DNA of 64,000 nt from 66-474 sp963771735. Lineage in GTDB: Bacteria; Pseudomonadota; Gammaproteobacteria; Xanthomonadales; Rhodanobacteraceae. The stretch is taken from NCBI GenBank assembly GCA_963771735.1, contig CAVYUN010000001.1:558001-622000 (forward strand), in the 5' to 3' direction. The notes under the pieces were generated by a model. It saw only the letters and a program-made list of their open reading frames with translations. It had not been told where the DNA came from and made no database searches. Every line of letters begins with the position of its first letter. Position 1 is the first letter of the stretch. Position numbers and translations under genes: made by a program. Below are positions 1 to 8,352 of this stretch, piece by piece.

Positions 1-396
1 CAGGTCGCCTTGCACCACATAATCGCCCGCGGCCAGACGCAACGCAGGCACGTCATCGCGGTCCAGCAGCACGGCTGCAACATTATTCACCCGCACGTTT
101 TCAGGCCACGCTTCGCGACTGCCAGGCAACGTCACCCAGCTGTCCGCGTCGACATGCACCTGAAGCTGGAAGTGTGCGCCCGACTTGTTCGCATCCAGCG
201 TCAGGCGTCCGGGCCAGACGCACTCCCGGTCATCGGCCGATTGGGTGACCAGCATCGGGCAGGTCTGACGTTCGTGTCCGTGCAGGACCCACGCCTGCCA
301 ACCTTGCAGGGCCGGGGGAATCGATTGCGCCATGGCGCCGGCGGCACCAATACACAGCAACGCAAGCAGGCATAACGGTCCCAGTGCGCGGCGCAT
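1..396 (-). CDS. Exported protein of unknown function, N-terminal part (cut by window edge)
   Basis: The reading frame is open from an ATG at 396 to the window edge (132 codons) with no stop, so only the N-terminus is visible. A GAAGGGG ribosome binding site lies just upstream of this ATG. A second in-frame ATG at 402 sits too close to that site. The first 24 residues form a clear signal peptide (basic start, long Leu/Ala stretch, cleavage near AMA-Q). The mature part has two cysteines and a tryptophan-rich start and matches no domain I can name. Its start lies downstream of the aminopeptidase gene, with an inverted repeat between them. It may be a large envelope protein. Confidence 0.7.
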   Translation of the reverse strand, partial: MRRALGPLCLLALLCIGAAGAMAQSIPPALQGWQAWVLHGHERQTCPMLVTQSADDRECVWPGRLTLDANKSGAHFQLQVHVDADSWVTLPGSREAWPENVRVNNVAAVLLDRDDVPALRLAAGDYVVQGDL

Positions 397-468
397 CGTC
401 ATCCCCTTCGCTATGTGCCGGGGCGGAGTGTACCCCAGCCATAGCGGGCGACGCGCGAATATACGACC

Positions 469-503
469 GCTTCGTCGTGACGGAAATTCCGTCACGACGA
501 AGC
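469..503 (-). terminator. Inverted repeat, probable terminator of the M1 aminopeptidase gene
   Basis: Arms at 469-485 and 487-503 are perfectly complementary (17 bases) around a single central base, so the RNA would form a long stem with a small loop. It lies 12 bases past the stop of the aminopeptidase and before the next minus-strand gene. No clear U-run follows it on the minus strand. It may therefore be a bidirectional or REP-like hairpin rather than a classical intrinsic terminator. Confidence 0.55.
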
Positions 504-514
504 CCTGGTTCATG

Positions 515-3229
515 TCACTGCGTGATCGATGCAGGGTTCTGGTGCGCCTTCAAGGTGCTGCACAACACGATTGACTCGTGGGTTTGGGCAAGCCCGCGCT
601 TCAGGCCCGGCACCTGGCCCAACTTGGGCTTGAAGTAGTCCTCCACGCGCTGCGCCTCGGCATCGGCGCAACCGCCCGCCGCCGCAAGCGAGGGCAGGTA
701 GCCGCCGGAAAACACGCCGGTACGCGCGACGATCCGGGCGTAGTGCGCGGTGAACCAGTTCCACAGTCCGTTGCGTTGCGCGACGGTGTCGCGGCCGCCA
801 CGCAGGATCATGCCCATCTCGCCCACCTTGACCTGCGGCGACAACGCGAAATCTCGCACCACGTCGGCTTCGGCGCCTTGCGCATGGCTGAGCGCACCCA
901 GCATCGCGTTGCGGCGGACCGGGTCGGTGGTCTTCGGGATCGCGGCGATCAGCTCGTCGACCGCCGGCTTGCCCTGCTCCTCCACCGCCACCGAGAGCGC
1001 GGTGCGCAACAGGTCGGGGTTCGCCGCCATCAGGTCGGGCAGCCCGTCCTTGCCCGGCTTGAGCGCGGCTTGGCCCTGCTTAAGCAACTCCGCGCGCACG
1101 GACGGGACCTTGAAGCCCAGCCCCAGCGAGCTGGCCAGCTCGGAGCGCATCAGCACGTCGTCGGCCGATTCGCCCGCGCGCCGCTGGTAACCCAACGCTT
1201 CCAACCGCGGCAGGTAGGCCTTCGCCACCGCATCGCGGATCGCCGCCTTTTGCGCATCGGTGCGTGCTTCGTGGTCATAGATCCACGACACCGTGTCGAG
1301 AGGCGCCAACGCGATCTGCCGCACCTGCGAAGGCGCCAACTCGCGCATCGCGGCCAAAACTTCCCCGGCATTCAGCGTGCCGCGGTGGAAAGCCGCATCG
1401 ATGGAATCGGCATACGCCAGTTGCTCGCCATCGTTGCGTTGCGCGATCACCCTGGTAACCGCCGCACGATCGGCCTTGTCCATCTCGTAGCGGTAGTAAC
1501 CGTTGCCATCGGCATTCGGCATGTACCACGCCGGGCACTCGCCACCGGCAACCTTCATGTCGGCCGTCTTGTGGTCCAGCATCTGGCACTGCACGCCATT
1601 CGGAAAGCGCACGCACACCGGGATGCCCCACAAGCGATTCGGATCGCCCGAGGAACCCAGCGGCAGGTAGCGAGTCTGCGTGAGCCGCAATACCACGCCG
1701 CCCTTCGGCGCGCAATCGAGTTTCGTTGCCACCAACGGCACGCCGTTCTGGTCGAGAAAGCTCTTGAATGCCTTCTTGAACGCTTCGCCCTTGCCGGCGG
1801 CGGTGGCGATCGCATCGACCAGATCATCGGCATCGGCGTTGCCGAAGGCGTGCGCCTTGATGTAGGCCTGCATGCCTTTCTGGAATACCTTCGGGCCGAC
1901 GAAGTTCTCGAACATGCCGATCACAGCGGCACCTTTCTCGTAGGTGATGCCGTCGAACGCCGTCTCGATGTCGCCGTTGCCGATGATCGGTTGGCGGATC
2001 ATGCGCGCGCTGACCAGGCTGTCGCTGTGCATCGCGCCCTCCCCGCCCTCGATGCGACCGAGGTGCGCGTGCCAACCGGGATGGATCTCGCCCTCGATCT
2101 TCTGCTGCATCCAGGTCGCGAAAGCCTCGTTGAGCCAGATGTCGTTCCACCAGTCCAGCGTGACCGTGTCGCCGGTCCACTGGTGCGCCATCTCGTGTGC
2201 CTCATCGTTGAAGGTATGCCGCATGGCGCCGGGTGCCGGATCATCGCCCAGCAACAGCAGCCAGTCGCGATAGGTGATGAGGCCCGCGTTTTCCATCGCG
2301 CCGGCCGAGAAATCCGGCAGCGCGGCGAGGTCGAGCTTGCCGAACGGATATCCGAAACCGTAATAGGCTTCCTCGTGCTCGATGATGGCTGGCGCCATCG
2401 CGAGTGCGCGTCCCATCTTCGCGCCGTTGCCCTTGGTCGCGATGCCGCGTACTGGCACCGGCGTGGAGCGCCATTGATCCGGCGGGATCGTCGGGCCATT
2501 CACGATGTCCCATGGTCCGACCAGCCATGCGTACAGGTAAGTCGGCAACGGCTTGGTCGGCTGGAACGTGATCGTCTTCCAGCCCTTGCCGGCCGGCTTG
2601 TCGCTGGCTTCGGGCGCGTTCGCCACGGCCTTGTCGGCATCCGGAATCGTCAGCGACAGGGTCAGCGGGGCCTTGAAGCCGGGCTCGTCGAAACACGGGA
2701 ACGCAAGCCGCGCGCTGATCGGCTCCATTTGCGTTTGCAAATACGCATTGCCCGCGAACACGACCTTGTAATAGCCCTGCAACGTGGCGTTGTAGGGCGC
2801 GCTGAAGTCGAACTTCAGCGTGATCTTTTGGGGCCGCAGCGTACGGCCGAAATCCACCCGCGCAACGCCCGCGTGTTCCGCTGTCGCCGTGACGTTGCCG
2901 TCGTACTTGCCTGCGTGGCTGTGCCCGTGGGCATCGGTGACGGTGACGCTGGAGACCTTCAAGTCCTTGCCATGCAGCCACACATGGTTGGAGGCCTTTT
3001 TCAGATCCACCGCGATGGTGACGGTACCGCTGTAACCCGGCTTATCGGGATCGCTTTTGATCGAGAGCGTGTAGGACTGGGGCACCGCCCAGCCCGGCAG
3101 GCGCGTCAACGGCGGCGCCTCGGTTGCATTTGCCGCGGCGTGGCCCGGCGCGACATGCGGCGGCTTGGCCGCGGCCAAGCCGCCGATCGCCAGCAGGCCG
3201 GTCATGATCAAGGTGGATATGGCACGCAT
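515..3229 (-). CDS. Exported M1 family zinc aminopeptidase
   Basis: This is a zinc metallo-aminopeptidase that removes N-terminal residues from peptides, probably in the periplasm. The protein has about 904 residues. It opens with a signal peptide ending in AAA-K near residue 22. The GAMEN substrate-binding motif is at 310-314, and the zinc motif HEMAH is at 345-349 with the third ligand in NEAF near 368. A C-terminal ERAP1-like helical region follows. The ATG at 3229 is preferred over one 45 bases upstream because AAGGAG stands nine bases before it and the signal peptide begins there. It appears to be monocistronic, with a hairpin at 469-503 behind it. Confidence 0.92.
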   Translation of the reverse strand: MRAISTLIMTGLLAIGGLAAAKPPHVAPGHAAANATEAPPLTRLPGWAVPQSYTLSIKSDPDKPGYSGTVTIAVDLKKASNHVWLHGKDLKVSSVTVTDAHGHSHAGKYDGNVTATAEHAGVARVDFGRTLRPQKITLKFDFSAPYNATLQGYYKVVFAGNAYLQTQMEPISARLAFPCFDEPGFKAPLTLSLTIPDADKAVANAPEASDKPAGKGWKTITFQPTKPLPTYLYAWLVGPWDIVNGPTIPPDQWRSTPVPVRGIATKGNGAKMGRALAMAPAIIEHEEAYYGFGYPFGKLDLAALPDFSAGAMENAGLITYRDWLLLLGDDPAPGAMRHTFNDEAHEMAHQWTGDTVTLDWWNDIWLNEAFATWMQQKIEGEIHPGWHAHLGRIEGGEGAMHSDSLVSARMIRQPIIGNGDIETAFDGITYEKGAAVIGMFENFVGPKVFQKGMQAYIKAHAFGNADADDLVDAIATAAGKGEAFKKAFKSFLDQNGVPLVATKLDCAPKGGVVLRLTQTRYLPLGSSGDPNRLWGIPVCVRFPNGVQCQMLDHKTADMKVAGGECPAWYMPNADGNGYYRYEMDKADRAAVTRVIAQRNDGEQLAYADSIDAAFHRGTLNAGEVLAAMRELAPSQVRQIALAPLDTVSWIYDHEARTDAQKAAIRDAVAKAYLPRLEALGYQRRAGESADDVLMRSELASSLGLGFKVPSVRAELLKQGQAALKPGKDGLPDLMAANPDLLRTALSVAVEEQGKPAVDELIAAIPKTTDPVRRNAMLGALSHAQGAEADVVRDFALSPQVKVGEMGMILRGGRDTVAQRNGLWNWFTAHYARIVARTGVFSGGYLPSLAAAGGCADAEAQRVEDYFKPKLGQVPGLKRGLAQTHESIVLCSTLKAHQNPASITQ

Positions 3230-3355
3230 CGTACGCAGCTCCTTCGCGCTGGAAATATCGCGAAAGTGCAGCATGCCGCATGCAACATGGCAAGTGACGG
3301 AAGTCCTGCCGCGTGCGGCGAAGCAGCACTCCGTCGAGTGGATGGCCCTGACGGT

Positions 3356-3918
3356 TCACGCCGCCAATGCGGACTCCGCGTCGCTGGCGCCGCCCATCTG
3401 CGCCAGCGTCACCGCCACCGCGTGGATCACCGACGCGATGCGCACCGCGCTCTGGACAGCCTGCGCGGAGACATCATGCTTGCGCAACGTGTGTTCGTGC
3501 GAGGCCACGCAACTGCCACAACCGTTGATCGCGGATACCGCGACCGCGGCCAGATCGAAGTCGACCTTCTCGCAGCCCGGATTGGCCATCGCGTTCATGC
3601 GCAGGCCAGCGCGCAAGTTGCCGTACTCGTCGTTTTCGACAATATGCAGGAAGCGGTAGTAGATGTTGTTCATGCCCATCAAGGCCGCGGCGGTACGCGC
3701 GCCGTCGAGCTCCTTTTCGCTCGCATGCTGCGAAGCGAACCGCGCAACGGCCTCGGTCAACGGCGCGTGGCGCGATGCGATCGCAGATGCCAACGCGACC
3801 AGCGCGATCTGTTTCCGGGTCAGGCCCGGCGCGCCGCCTTCGCTGAGCACCGAGTCGAGATTGAGGCGCAGATCCTTGGCGTAATCGGGCAATCCGGACT
3901 TGATCTGTTCAGGTCCAT
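3356..3918 (-). CDS. ahpD: AhpD-type alkylhydroperoxidase (start region frameshifted)
   Basis: AhpD is a carboxymuconolactone-decarboxylase-fold disulfide reductase that recycles the peroxiredoxin AhpC. The body from the PDYAKDL segment onward is well preserved, including the Cys-Gly-Ser-Cys redox pair followed three residues later by His, and the MGMNN segment. The natural start appears to be the ATG at 3918, with GGAG six bases upstream. That ATG is out of frame with the body by one base. Restoring a G at about 3909/3910 gives M-D-L-E-Q-I-K-S and joins the two. The intact frame otherwise runs upstream into ahpC without a convincing start. The gene follows ahpC on the same strand. No ahpF is present, so AhpD is the likely AhpC partner. 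Confidence 0.8.
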
Positions 3919-4029
3919 GTCTTGCTCCACGGTTGCGAAATGTCAAAGGGATGCCGCGTTCGGCGGCGGGGTCACGCCCGCCGCCGAAGCACCCGCGCCG
4001 TTGGAGAGCGGCCGGCGCGGAAAGAAGCG

Positions 4030-4571
4030 TCACGCGGCCTTCAGGGTTTCCTCGCCCCGGTTCCAGTTGCACGGGCACAGCTCATCGGTCTGCAGCGCGT
4101 CGAGCACGCGCAGCACTTCCGCCGGGATTGCGTCCGACGCTGAACCTTCGGTGACGTACACGAAGCGGATCACGCCTTCCGGATCGACCAGGAACGCCGC
4201 GCGCTTGGCCACGCCTTCCTCGTCGAGGATGCCGAGTGCGCGGCTCAGGTCCTTGTTGATGTCGGCCAGCATCGGGAACGGCAGGTCGCGCAGGTCCTTG
4301 TGGTCCTTGCGCCATGCCAGTGCACGAATTCGCTGTCGGTGCTGGCGGCGAGGATCTGGCAATCGCGGTCGTTGAATTGTGCGTCGAGATCGGCAAAACC
4401 CTTGATTTCGGTCGGGCATACGAAGGTGAAATCCTTCGGATAGAAGAACACGCACAGCCACTTGCCCTTGTAGGTGTCGTTGTCGATCCCGGCGAAGGCC
4501 TTGTCGAGGCTGTCGATCGACACGGTGGCCTTGAGATTGAAATGGGGGAAGTTGTCGCCGATGGTAAGCAT
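4030..4571 (-). pseudogene. ahpC: Peroxiredoxin AhpC, interrupted by a one-base deletion
   Basis: This is a typical 2-Cys peroxiredoxin that reduces hydrogen peroxide and organic peroxides. The start ATG at 4571 has AAGGAG seven bases ahead. The peroxidatic Cys lies in the DFTFVCPTE motif in the first frame. The resolving Cys lies in the C-terminal DELCPCNW motif in another frame. The switch is at about 4320: after EFVH the sequence reads into another frame, and one extra C would restore LAWRKDHKDL and a full-length protein of about 180 residues. Either the gene is truncated after about 84 genuine residues or the base is missing from the assembly. It is divergent from oxyR across an operator-like tetrad. 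Confidence 0.85.
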
Positions 4572-4658
4572 CGCAAGCTCCTTGTGGGTTGAAGCATGGG
4601 ACCGGAGGCAGTTGCCACCGTTCCCGACTCAAGATGGGGCTTGTCGATTCATACTTAA

Positions 4659-4697
4659 AATTGATTTTTTCAATAAACGTGATAGCTTTTGTATATC
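4659..4697. promoter_or_regulatory. OxyR-like operator in the ahpC-oxyR divergent promoter
   Basis: Within the AT-rich 154-bp gap between ahpC and oxyR there are four short half-sites: ATTGA at 4660, TCAAT at 4670, GATAG at 4681 and ATATC at 4693. They form two adjacent dyads with roughly one helical turn between elements. OxyR tetramers are known to bind four ATAG-type elements spaced in this way. A similar array precedes the rubrerythrin gene at 5726. OxyR binding is inferred. Confidence 0.5.
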
Positions 4698-4725
4698 GAT
4701 TTGCGAATCCGGTCCACCGCCCTGC

Positions 4726-5711
4726 ATGAATCTGCGCGATCTCCAGTATCTCGTCGCCCTCGCCGACCATAAGCATTTCGGGCATGCCGCCGAGGCCAGC
4801 TTCGTCAGCCAGCCGACCCTGTCGACGCAGATCAGGAAGCTGGAAGAAGAACTGGGCGTCACCCTCGTCGAGCGCACCCCGCGCAAGGTGCTGCTGACCG
4901 AGGTCGGCCAGCAGATCGTGACGCGTGCCCGCGACGTCCTGAACGAAGTCGAACAGATCCGGCGCATCGCGCGTCGCGACCATGATCCCGAGGCGGGCAC
5001 CTTGCGGCTTGGCATCTTTCCCACGCTCGGCCCCTATCTCTTGCCGCACGTGCTGCGGCACGATCCGCGACCGTTTTCCGCGTCTCGAGCTGTTGCTGGT
5101 CGAGGAGAAAACGACCGGAACTCGTGCAGCGCCTGCGCGAGGGCAAGCTGGACGCCGCGATCCTGGCGTTGCCGGTGCACGAAGACAGCCTGCACGCGGA
5201 GTTCCTGTTCGAGGAACCGTTCATGCTGGCCGCACCGGAGGCCCACCCCCTGGCGGGACGGCGCCTGTTGAAGATGGCCGACCTCGAACATCAGCATTTG
5301 CTGCTGCTCGAAGACGGCCACTGCCTGCGCGATCAGGCACTGGAGGTCTGCCGCATGTCCGGCGCGGACGAAAAGCAGGGCTTCCGCGCGACCAGCCTCG
5401 AAACCCTGCGGCAAATGGTCGCGGCCAACGTCGGCGTCACGCTGCTGCCGGTACTCGCGGTTCAGCCGCCCATATCACCCACCGAGAACGTGCACCTGAC
5501 GCCGTTCCGGGGCCGTCCGCCGAGCCGTCGCATCGCGATGTTCTGGCGCAAGAGTTCGGCCATGCACGGGTTTCTGCTGCGATTGTCCGAAGTTTTCCAG
5601 AGTCTTCCGCGCGACCTGTTCGATCCGGCCACGCTGCGCGACGCACCGCCAACGTTCAAGCCGCGCCGCCGGCCGGCATGTTCGGTGGCAGGCCGCTCGC
5701 GGTCGACGTGA
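4726..5711 (+). pseudogene. oxyR: OxyR family LysR regulator, two one-base insertions
   Basis: OxyR is the LysR-type peroxide sensor that activates ahpC and related genes. The N-terminal helix-turn-helix starts at the ATG at 4726 (MNLRDLQYLVALADHKHFG) and is intact. The effector domain is spread over three frames. Removing a G at 5062 restores IRDRFPRLELLLVEEKTT. Removing a G at 5117/5118 restores ELVQRLREGKLD and the remainder to the stop at 5711. The redox cysteines are then visible in the GHCLRDQALEVCRMSG segment, spaced as in OxyR. Read literally, the product would end soon after residue 120 without sensing residues. Two compensating-type insertions 55 bases apart suggest consensus error, but decay is possible. 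Confidence 0.85.
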
Positions 5712-5725
5712 ACCATCCGCAACTT

Positions 5726-5764
5726 CGATAGTGGATGACTATCGCTTCGATAAAATCAATCAAT
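5726..5764 (+). promoter_or_regulatory. OxyR-like operator upstream of rubrerythrin
   Basis: A perfect inverted repeat CGATAG (5726-5731) - 7 bases - CTATCG (5739-5744) is followed about one turn later by CGATAA at 5748 and ATCAAT near 5759. The ATAG-N7-CTAT core matches the known OxyR half-site pattern. The arrangement resembles the ahpC-oxyR intergenic array. It lies about 85 bases before the rubrerythrin start and suggests that the operon belongs to the peroxide regulon. Confidence 0.55.
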
Positions 5765-5848
5765 TTCATGTCGCGCACGTTCCGCGCTAGCTGTGGCGGC
5801 TGCGCAACAGGCCGCGTACGTTCCTTTCCACAACAGAGGTGACATACC

Positions 5849-6268
5849 ATGGCAAACCTGAAGGGCTCGAAGACCGAGCAGAATCTCAAAGACGCTTTTG
5901 CGGGCGAATCGATGGCCAACCGCCGTTACCTCTATTTCGCCTCCAAGGCCGACGTCGAAGGCTTCAACGACGTGTCCGCGGTGTTCCGTTCGACCGCAGA
6001 AGGCGAAACCGGACACGCGCACGGCCACCTGGAGTATCTCGAAGCGGTCGGCGATCCGGCCACGGGTCTGCCGTTCGGCGAAACCCATGCCAACCTCAAG
6101 AGCGCCATCGCCGGCGAAACCCATGAGTACACCGACATGTATCCGGGCATGGCCAAGGCCGCGCGCGATGAAGGCTTCGAGGAAATCGCCGACTGGTTCG
6201 AAACCCTGGCCAAGGCCGAGCGTTCGCACGCAAACCGCTTCAGCAAGGCGTTGAACGAACTGGGCTGA
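5849..6268 (+). CDS. Rubrerythrin family diiron protein
   Basis: This is a four-helix-bundle diiron protein that reduces hydrogen peroxide, acting in the cytoplasm. The 139 residues include paired Glu and ExxH iron-ligand motifs: an early FAGESMANRRY helix, EGETGHAHGH, AGETHEYTDMY and AERSHANRF. There is no C-terminal rubredoxin domain, so electrons must come from a partner. The neighbouring Fe-S oxidoreductase is a candidate. The ATG at 5849 has GAGGTGA eight bases upstream. The gene sits behind oxyR with an OxyR-like operator in front and a strong hairpin behind (6322-6350). It is likely induced by peroxide. Confidence 0.9.
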   Translation: MANLKGSKTEQNLKDAFAGESMANRRYLYFASKADVEGFNDVSAVFRSTAEGETGHAHGHLEYLEAVGDPATGLPFGETHANLKSAIAGETHEYTDMYPGMAKAARDEGFEEIADWFETLAKAERSHANRFSKALNELG

Positions 6269-6321
6269 GTCACACGCCCCGCGGGTGGCTGGGCCATCGC
6301 CGAAGATCACCCCGGGATTGA

Positions 6322-6350
6322 ACGTCCCCCTTCGAAACGAAGGGGGACGT
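6322..6350 (+). terminator. Hairpin after rubrerythrin
   Basis: Arms 6322-6334 and 6338-6350 are perfectly complementary (13 bases) around a three-base AAA loop. The site is 54 bases past the rubrerythrin stop. No T-run follows, so it may act as a transcript-end stabiliser that lowers, rather than stops, read-through into the Fe-S gene. A second small hairpin (GCATGGA 6358-6364, TCCATGC 6371-6377) follows immediately. Confidence 0.5.
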
Positions 6351-6417
6351 AACGCAAGCATGGACGCGACTCCATGCCCCGCCAACGTGAACCAACCTGC
6401 CAGAAGGACGTATCGGC

Positions 6418-7761
6418 ATGTCCAGCGAACGCAGCGGCACGCGCGAAGGCAACCTCGAAGCCCCGACCCGGCATCCGCTGGGGCAGAACGACGCCGAGTT
6501 TCTCGATCAGGCCGCGCTTGAAAAAGAACTGGAGCGCGTCTTCGACATCTGCCACGGCTGCCGCCGCTGCGTCAGCCTGTGCCACGCCTTCCCCACTCTG
6601 TTCGACCTGATCGACGAATCCGAAACGATGGAGATCGATGGCGTCGACAAGGCCGACTACGGCAAGGTGGTCGACCAGTGCTACCTGTGCGACCTGTGCT
6701 ACCAGACCAAGTGTCCGTACACACCGCCGCATCCATGGAACGTCGATTTTCCGCACCTGATGCTGCGCGCCAAGGCCTTCAAGTTCCAGCGCGACGGCGC
6801 CACGCGCGGCGACCGGCTTCTTTCCGATACCACCACGGTCGGACGCCTGGTGGCGCGGCCGGTCATCGCGGAGACCGTCAACGCGCTGAACCGCAGCAAG
6901 CCCGCTCGCAAGCTGCTCGACAAGACACTGCATGTGCACCCCGATGCCGAGGTGCCGTCCTACAAGCATCCCCGCGCCAGAAAGAAATTACGCGGCCTGG
7001 ATGCTTCGGGCGCCGCGACCCCGGCGGGACGCACACGCGGCAAGGTCGCGATCTTCGCGACCTGCTACTGCGACAGCGTGCTGCCGGAAGTCGTCGATGA
7101 TCTGGCCGCGGTGCTTGCGCACAACGGCATCCCGACGAAGCTCGTGTCGAAGGAAACCTGTTGCGGCATGCCCAAGCTGGAGCTGGGGGACCTGGCTTCG
7201 GTCACGCAATACAAGAACGAAAACATCCCGGTACTGGCGCAGGCGGCGCGCGACGGGTTCGACCTCACCACCGCGATCCCCTCCTGCGTCCTGATGTTCA
7301 AGCAGGAATTGCCGCTGATGTTCCCGGACGACGAGGATGTCAAATTGGTTCAGCAGGCGTTTTTCGATCCGTTCGAATACCTTGCCGAACGCCATGCCGC
7401 CGGCCTGCTGAAGACCGACTTCAAGCAACCCCTTGGCAAACTCGCGTGGCACGTCGCTTGCCACCAACGCGTGCAAAAGATCGGACCTAAAACCCGCGAC
7501 ATCCTTTCGCTGGCGCCGGAAACGGAAATCACCACCATCGAACGCTGCTCGGGCCACGACGGCACCTACGGCGTCAAGACCAACACCTATCCGCTGTCAC
7601 GCAAGATTGCCAGGCCGGTCGAAACCCGCATCAAGGACTCGGGTGCGACCACGATCACCAGCGACTGCCCGATGGCCGGTGCACACCTTGCGCACGGCCT
7701 TGATCATCAAACCGCACAGCAACATCCGTTGGCGCTGCTGCGCAAGGCTTACGGAATCTGA
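6418..7761 (+). CDS. Two-cluster Fe-S oxidoreductase with CCG domains (heterodisulfide-reductase/GlpC type)
   Basis: The 447-residue protein has two N-terminal [4Fe-4S] cluster motifs. The first uses Cys45, 48, 51 and 55 (CHGC-RRC-VSLC). The second uses Cys88, 91, 94 and 99. Two cysteine-rich CCG-type domains follow, one with TCCGMPKLE. In the second, CSG replaces CCG (ERCSGHDGTYG). These features match the GlpC/HdrD family that passes electrons between quinones or flavoproteins and a substrate. The gene lies between rubrerythrin and DUF3501 and is one codon-step away from the latter. I infer that it supplies electrons to the rubrerythrin. The start is the ATG at 6418 after an AGAAGGA site. 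Confidence 0.85.
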   Translation: MSSERSGTREGNLEAPTRHPLGQNDAEFLDQAALEKELERVFDICHGCRRCVSLCHAFPTLFDLIDESETMEIDGVDKADYGKVVDQCYLCDLCYQTKCPYTPPHPWNVDFPHLMLRAKAFKFQRDGATRGDRLLSDTTTVGRLVARPVIAETVNALNRSKPARKLLDKTLHVHPDAEVPSYKHPRARKKLRGLDASGAATPAGRTRGKVAIFATCYCDSVLPEVVDDLAAVLAHNGIPTKLVSKETCCGMPKLELGDLASVTQYKNENIPVLAQAARDGFDLTTAIPSCVLMFKQELPLMFPDDEDVKLVQQAFFDPFEYLAERHAAGLLKTDFKQPLGKLAWHVACHQRVQKIGPKTRDILSLAPETEITTIERCSGHDGTYGVKTNTYPLSRKIARPVETRIKDSGATTITSDCPMAGAHLAHGLDHQTAQQHPLALLRKAYGI

Positions 7762-7762
7762 A

Positions 7763-8344
7763 ATGAAACCCCTCGACCACGACGACCTGCTACCCCTCGA
7801 AGCCTACGCCAGACAGCGCGCGGATTTTCGCGCCCGCGTGCTCGCACACAAGCGCGATCGCAAGGTGCGCGTGGGCGAACACGTCACGCTGCTGTTCGAA
7901 GACCGCTTGACCATCCAGTACCAGATCCAGGAGATGCTGCGTGCCGAGAAGATCTTCGAGCCGGAAGGCATCGCCGAGGAACTGGCTGCCTACAACCCGC
8001 TGATTCCAGACGGCGGCAACCTCAAGTGCACCATGCTGATCGAGTACGACGACGCCGGGCAACGCAAGCGCGAACTGTTGCGCCTGCGCAACATCGAGCA
8101 CGACGTGCAGCTGGTCGTCGCGGGTCACGCGCCAGTCAAGGCCGTCGCGGACGAAGACCTGCCGCGCAGCAACGACGAAAAAACCTCGGCCGTGCACTTC
8201 CTGCGCTTCGAACCGGATGCCGCGACGATCGCCGACTTCAAGGACGGCAAGGCGGTTTCATTCCGCATCGAGCACCAGGCATACCGTGCCGAGGCGCGAT
8301 TGACCGAATCGCAGCAGCGCGTGCTGGCCGCCGATTTCGACTGA
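7763..8344 (+). CDS. DUF3501 family protein
   Basis: This is a 193-residue soluble protein of the DUF3501 family with no known reaction. It starts at the ATG at 7763, one base after the stop of the Fe-S oxidoreductase, so the two are translationally linked. It is rich in acidic and basic residues, has no signal peptide or membrane segment, and contains no cysteine-rich motif except one Cys in the middle. The family is found next to rubrerythrin and this type of Fe-S oxidoreductase, which suggests a third component or chaperone of the same peroxide-reducing system. Confidence 0.82.
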   Translation: MKPLDHDDLLPLEAYARQRADFRARVLAHKRDRKVRVGEHVTLLFEDRLTIQYQIQEMLRAEKIFEPEGIAEELAAYNPLIPDGGNLKCTMLIEYDDAGQRKRELLRLRNIEHDVQLVVAGHAPVKAVADEDLPRSNDEKTSAVHFLRFEPDAATIADFKDGKAVSFRIEHQAYRAEARLTESQQRVLAADFD

Positions 8345-8352
8345 GGCGCCCG

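Noticed and set aside
578..4375. Very long plus-strand open frame (1265 codons) opposite the aminopeptidase and ahpCD
   Set aside because: It is Arg/His/Gln-rich, has no domain, and mirrors high-GC codon bias of the real minus-strand genes. The M1 motifs are on the other strand.
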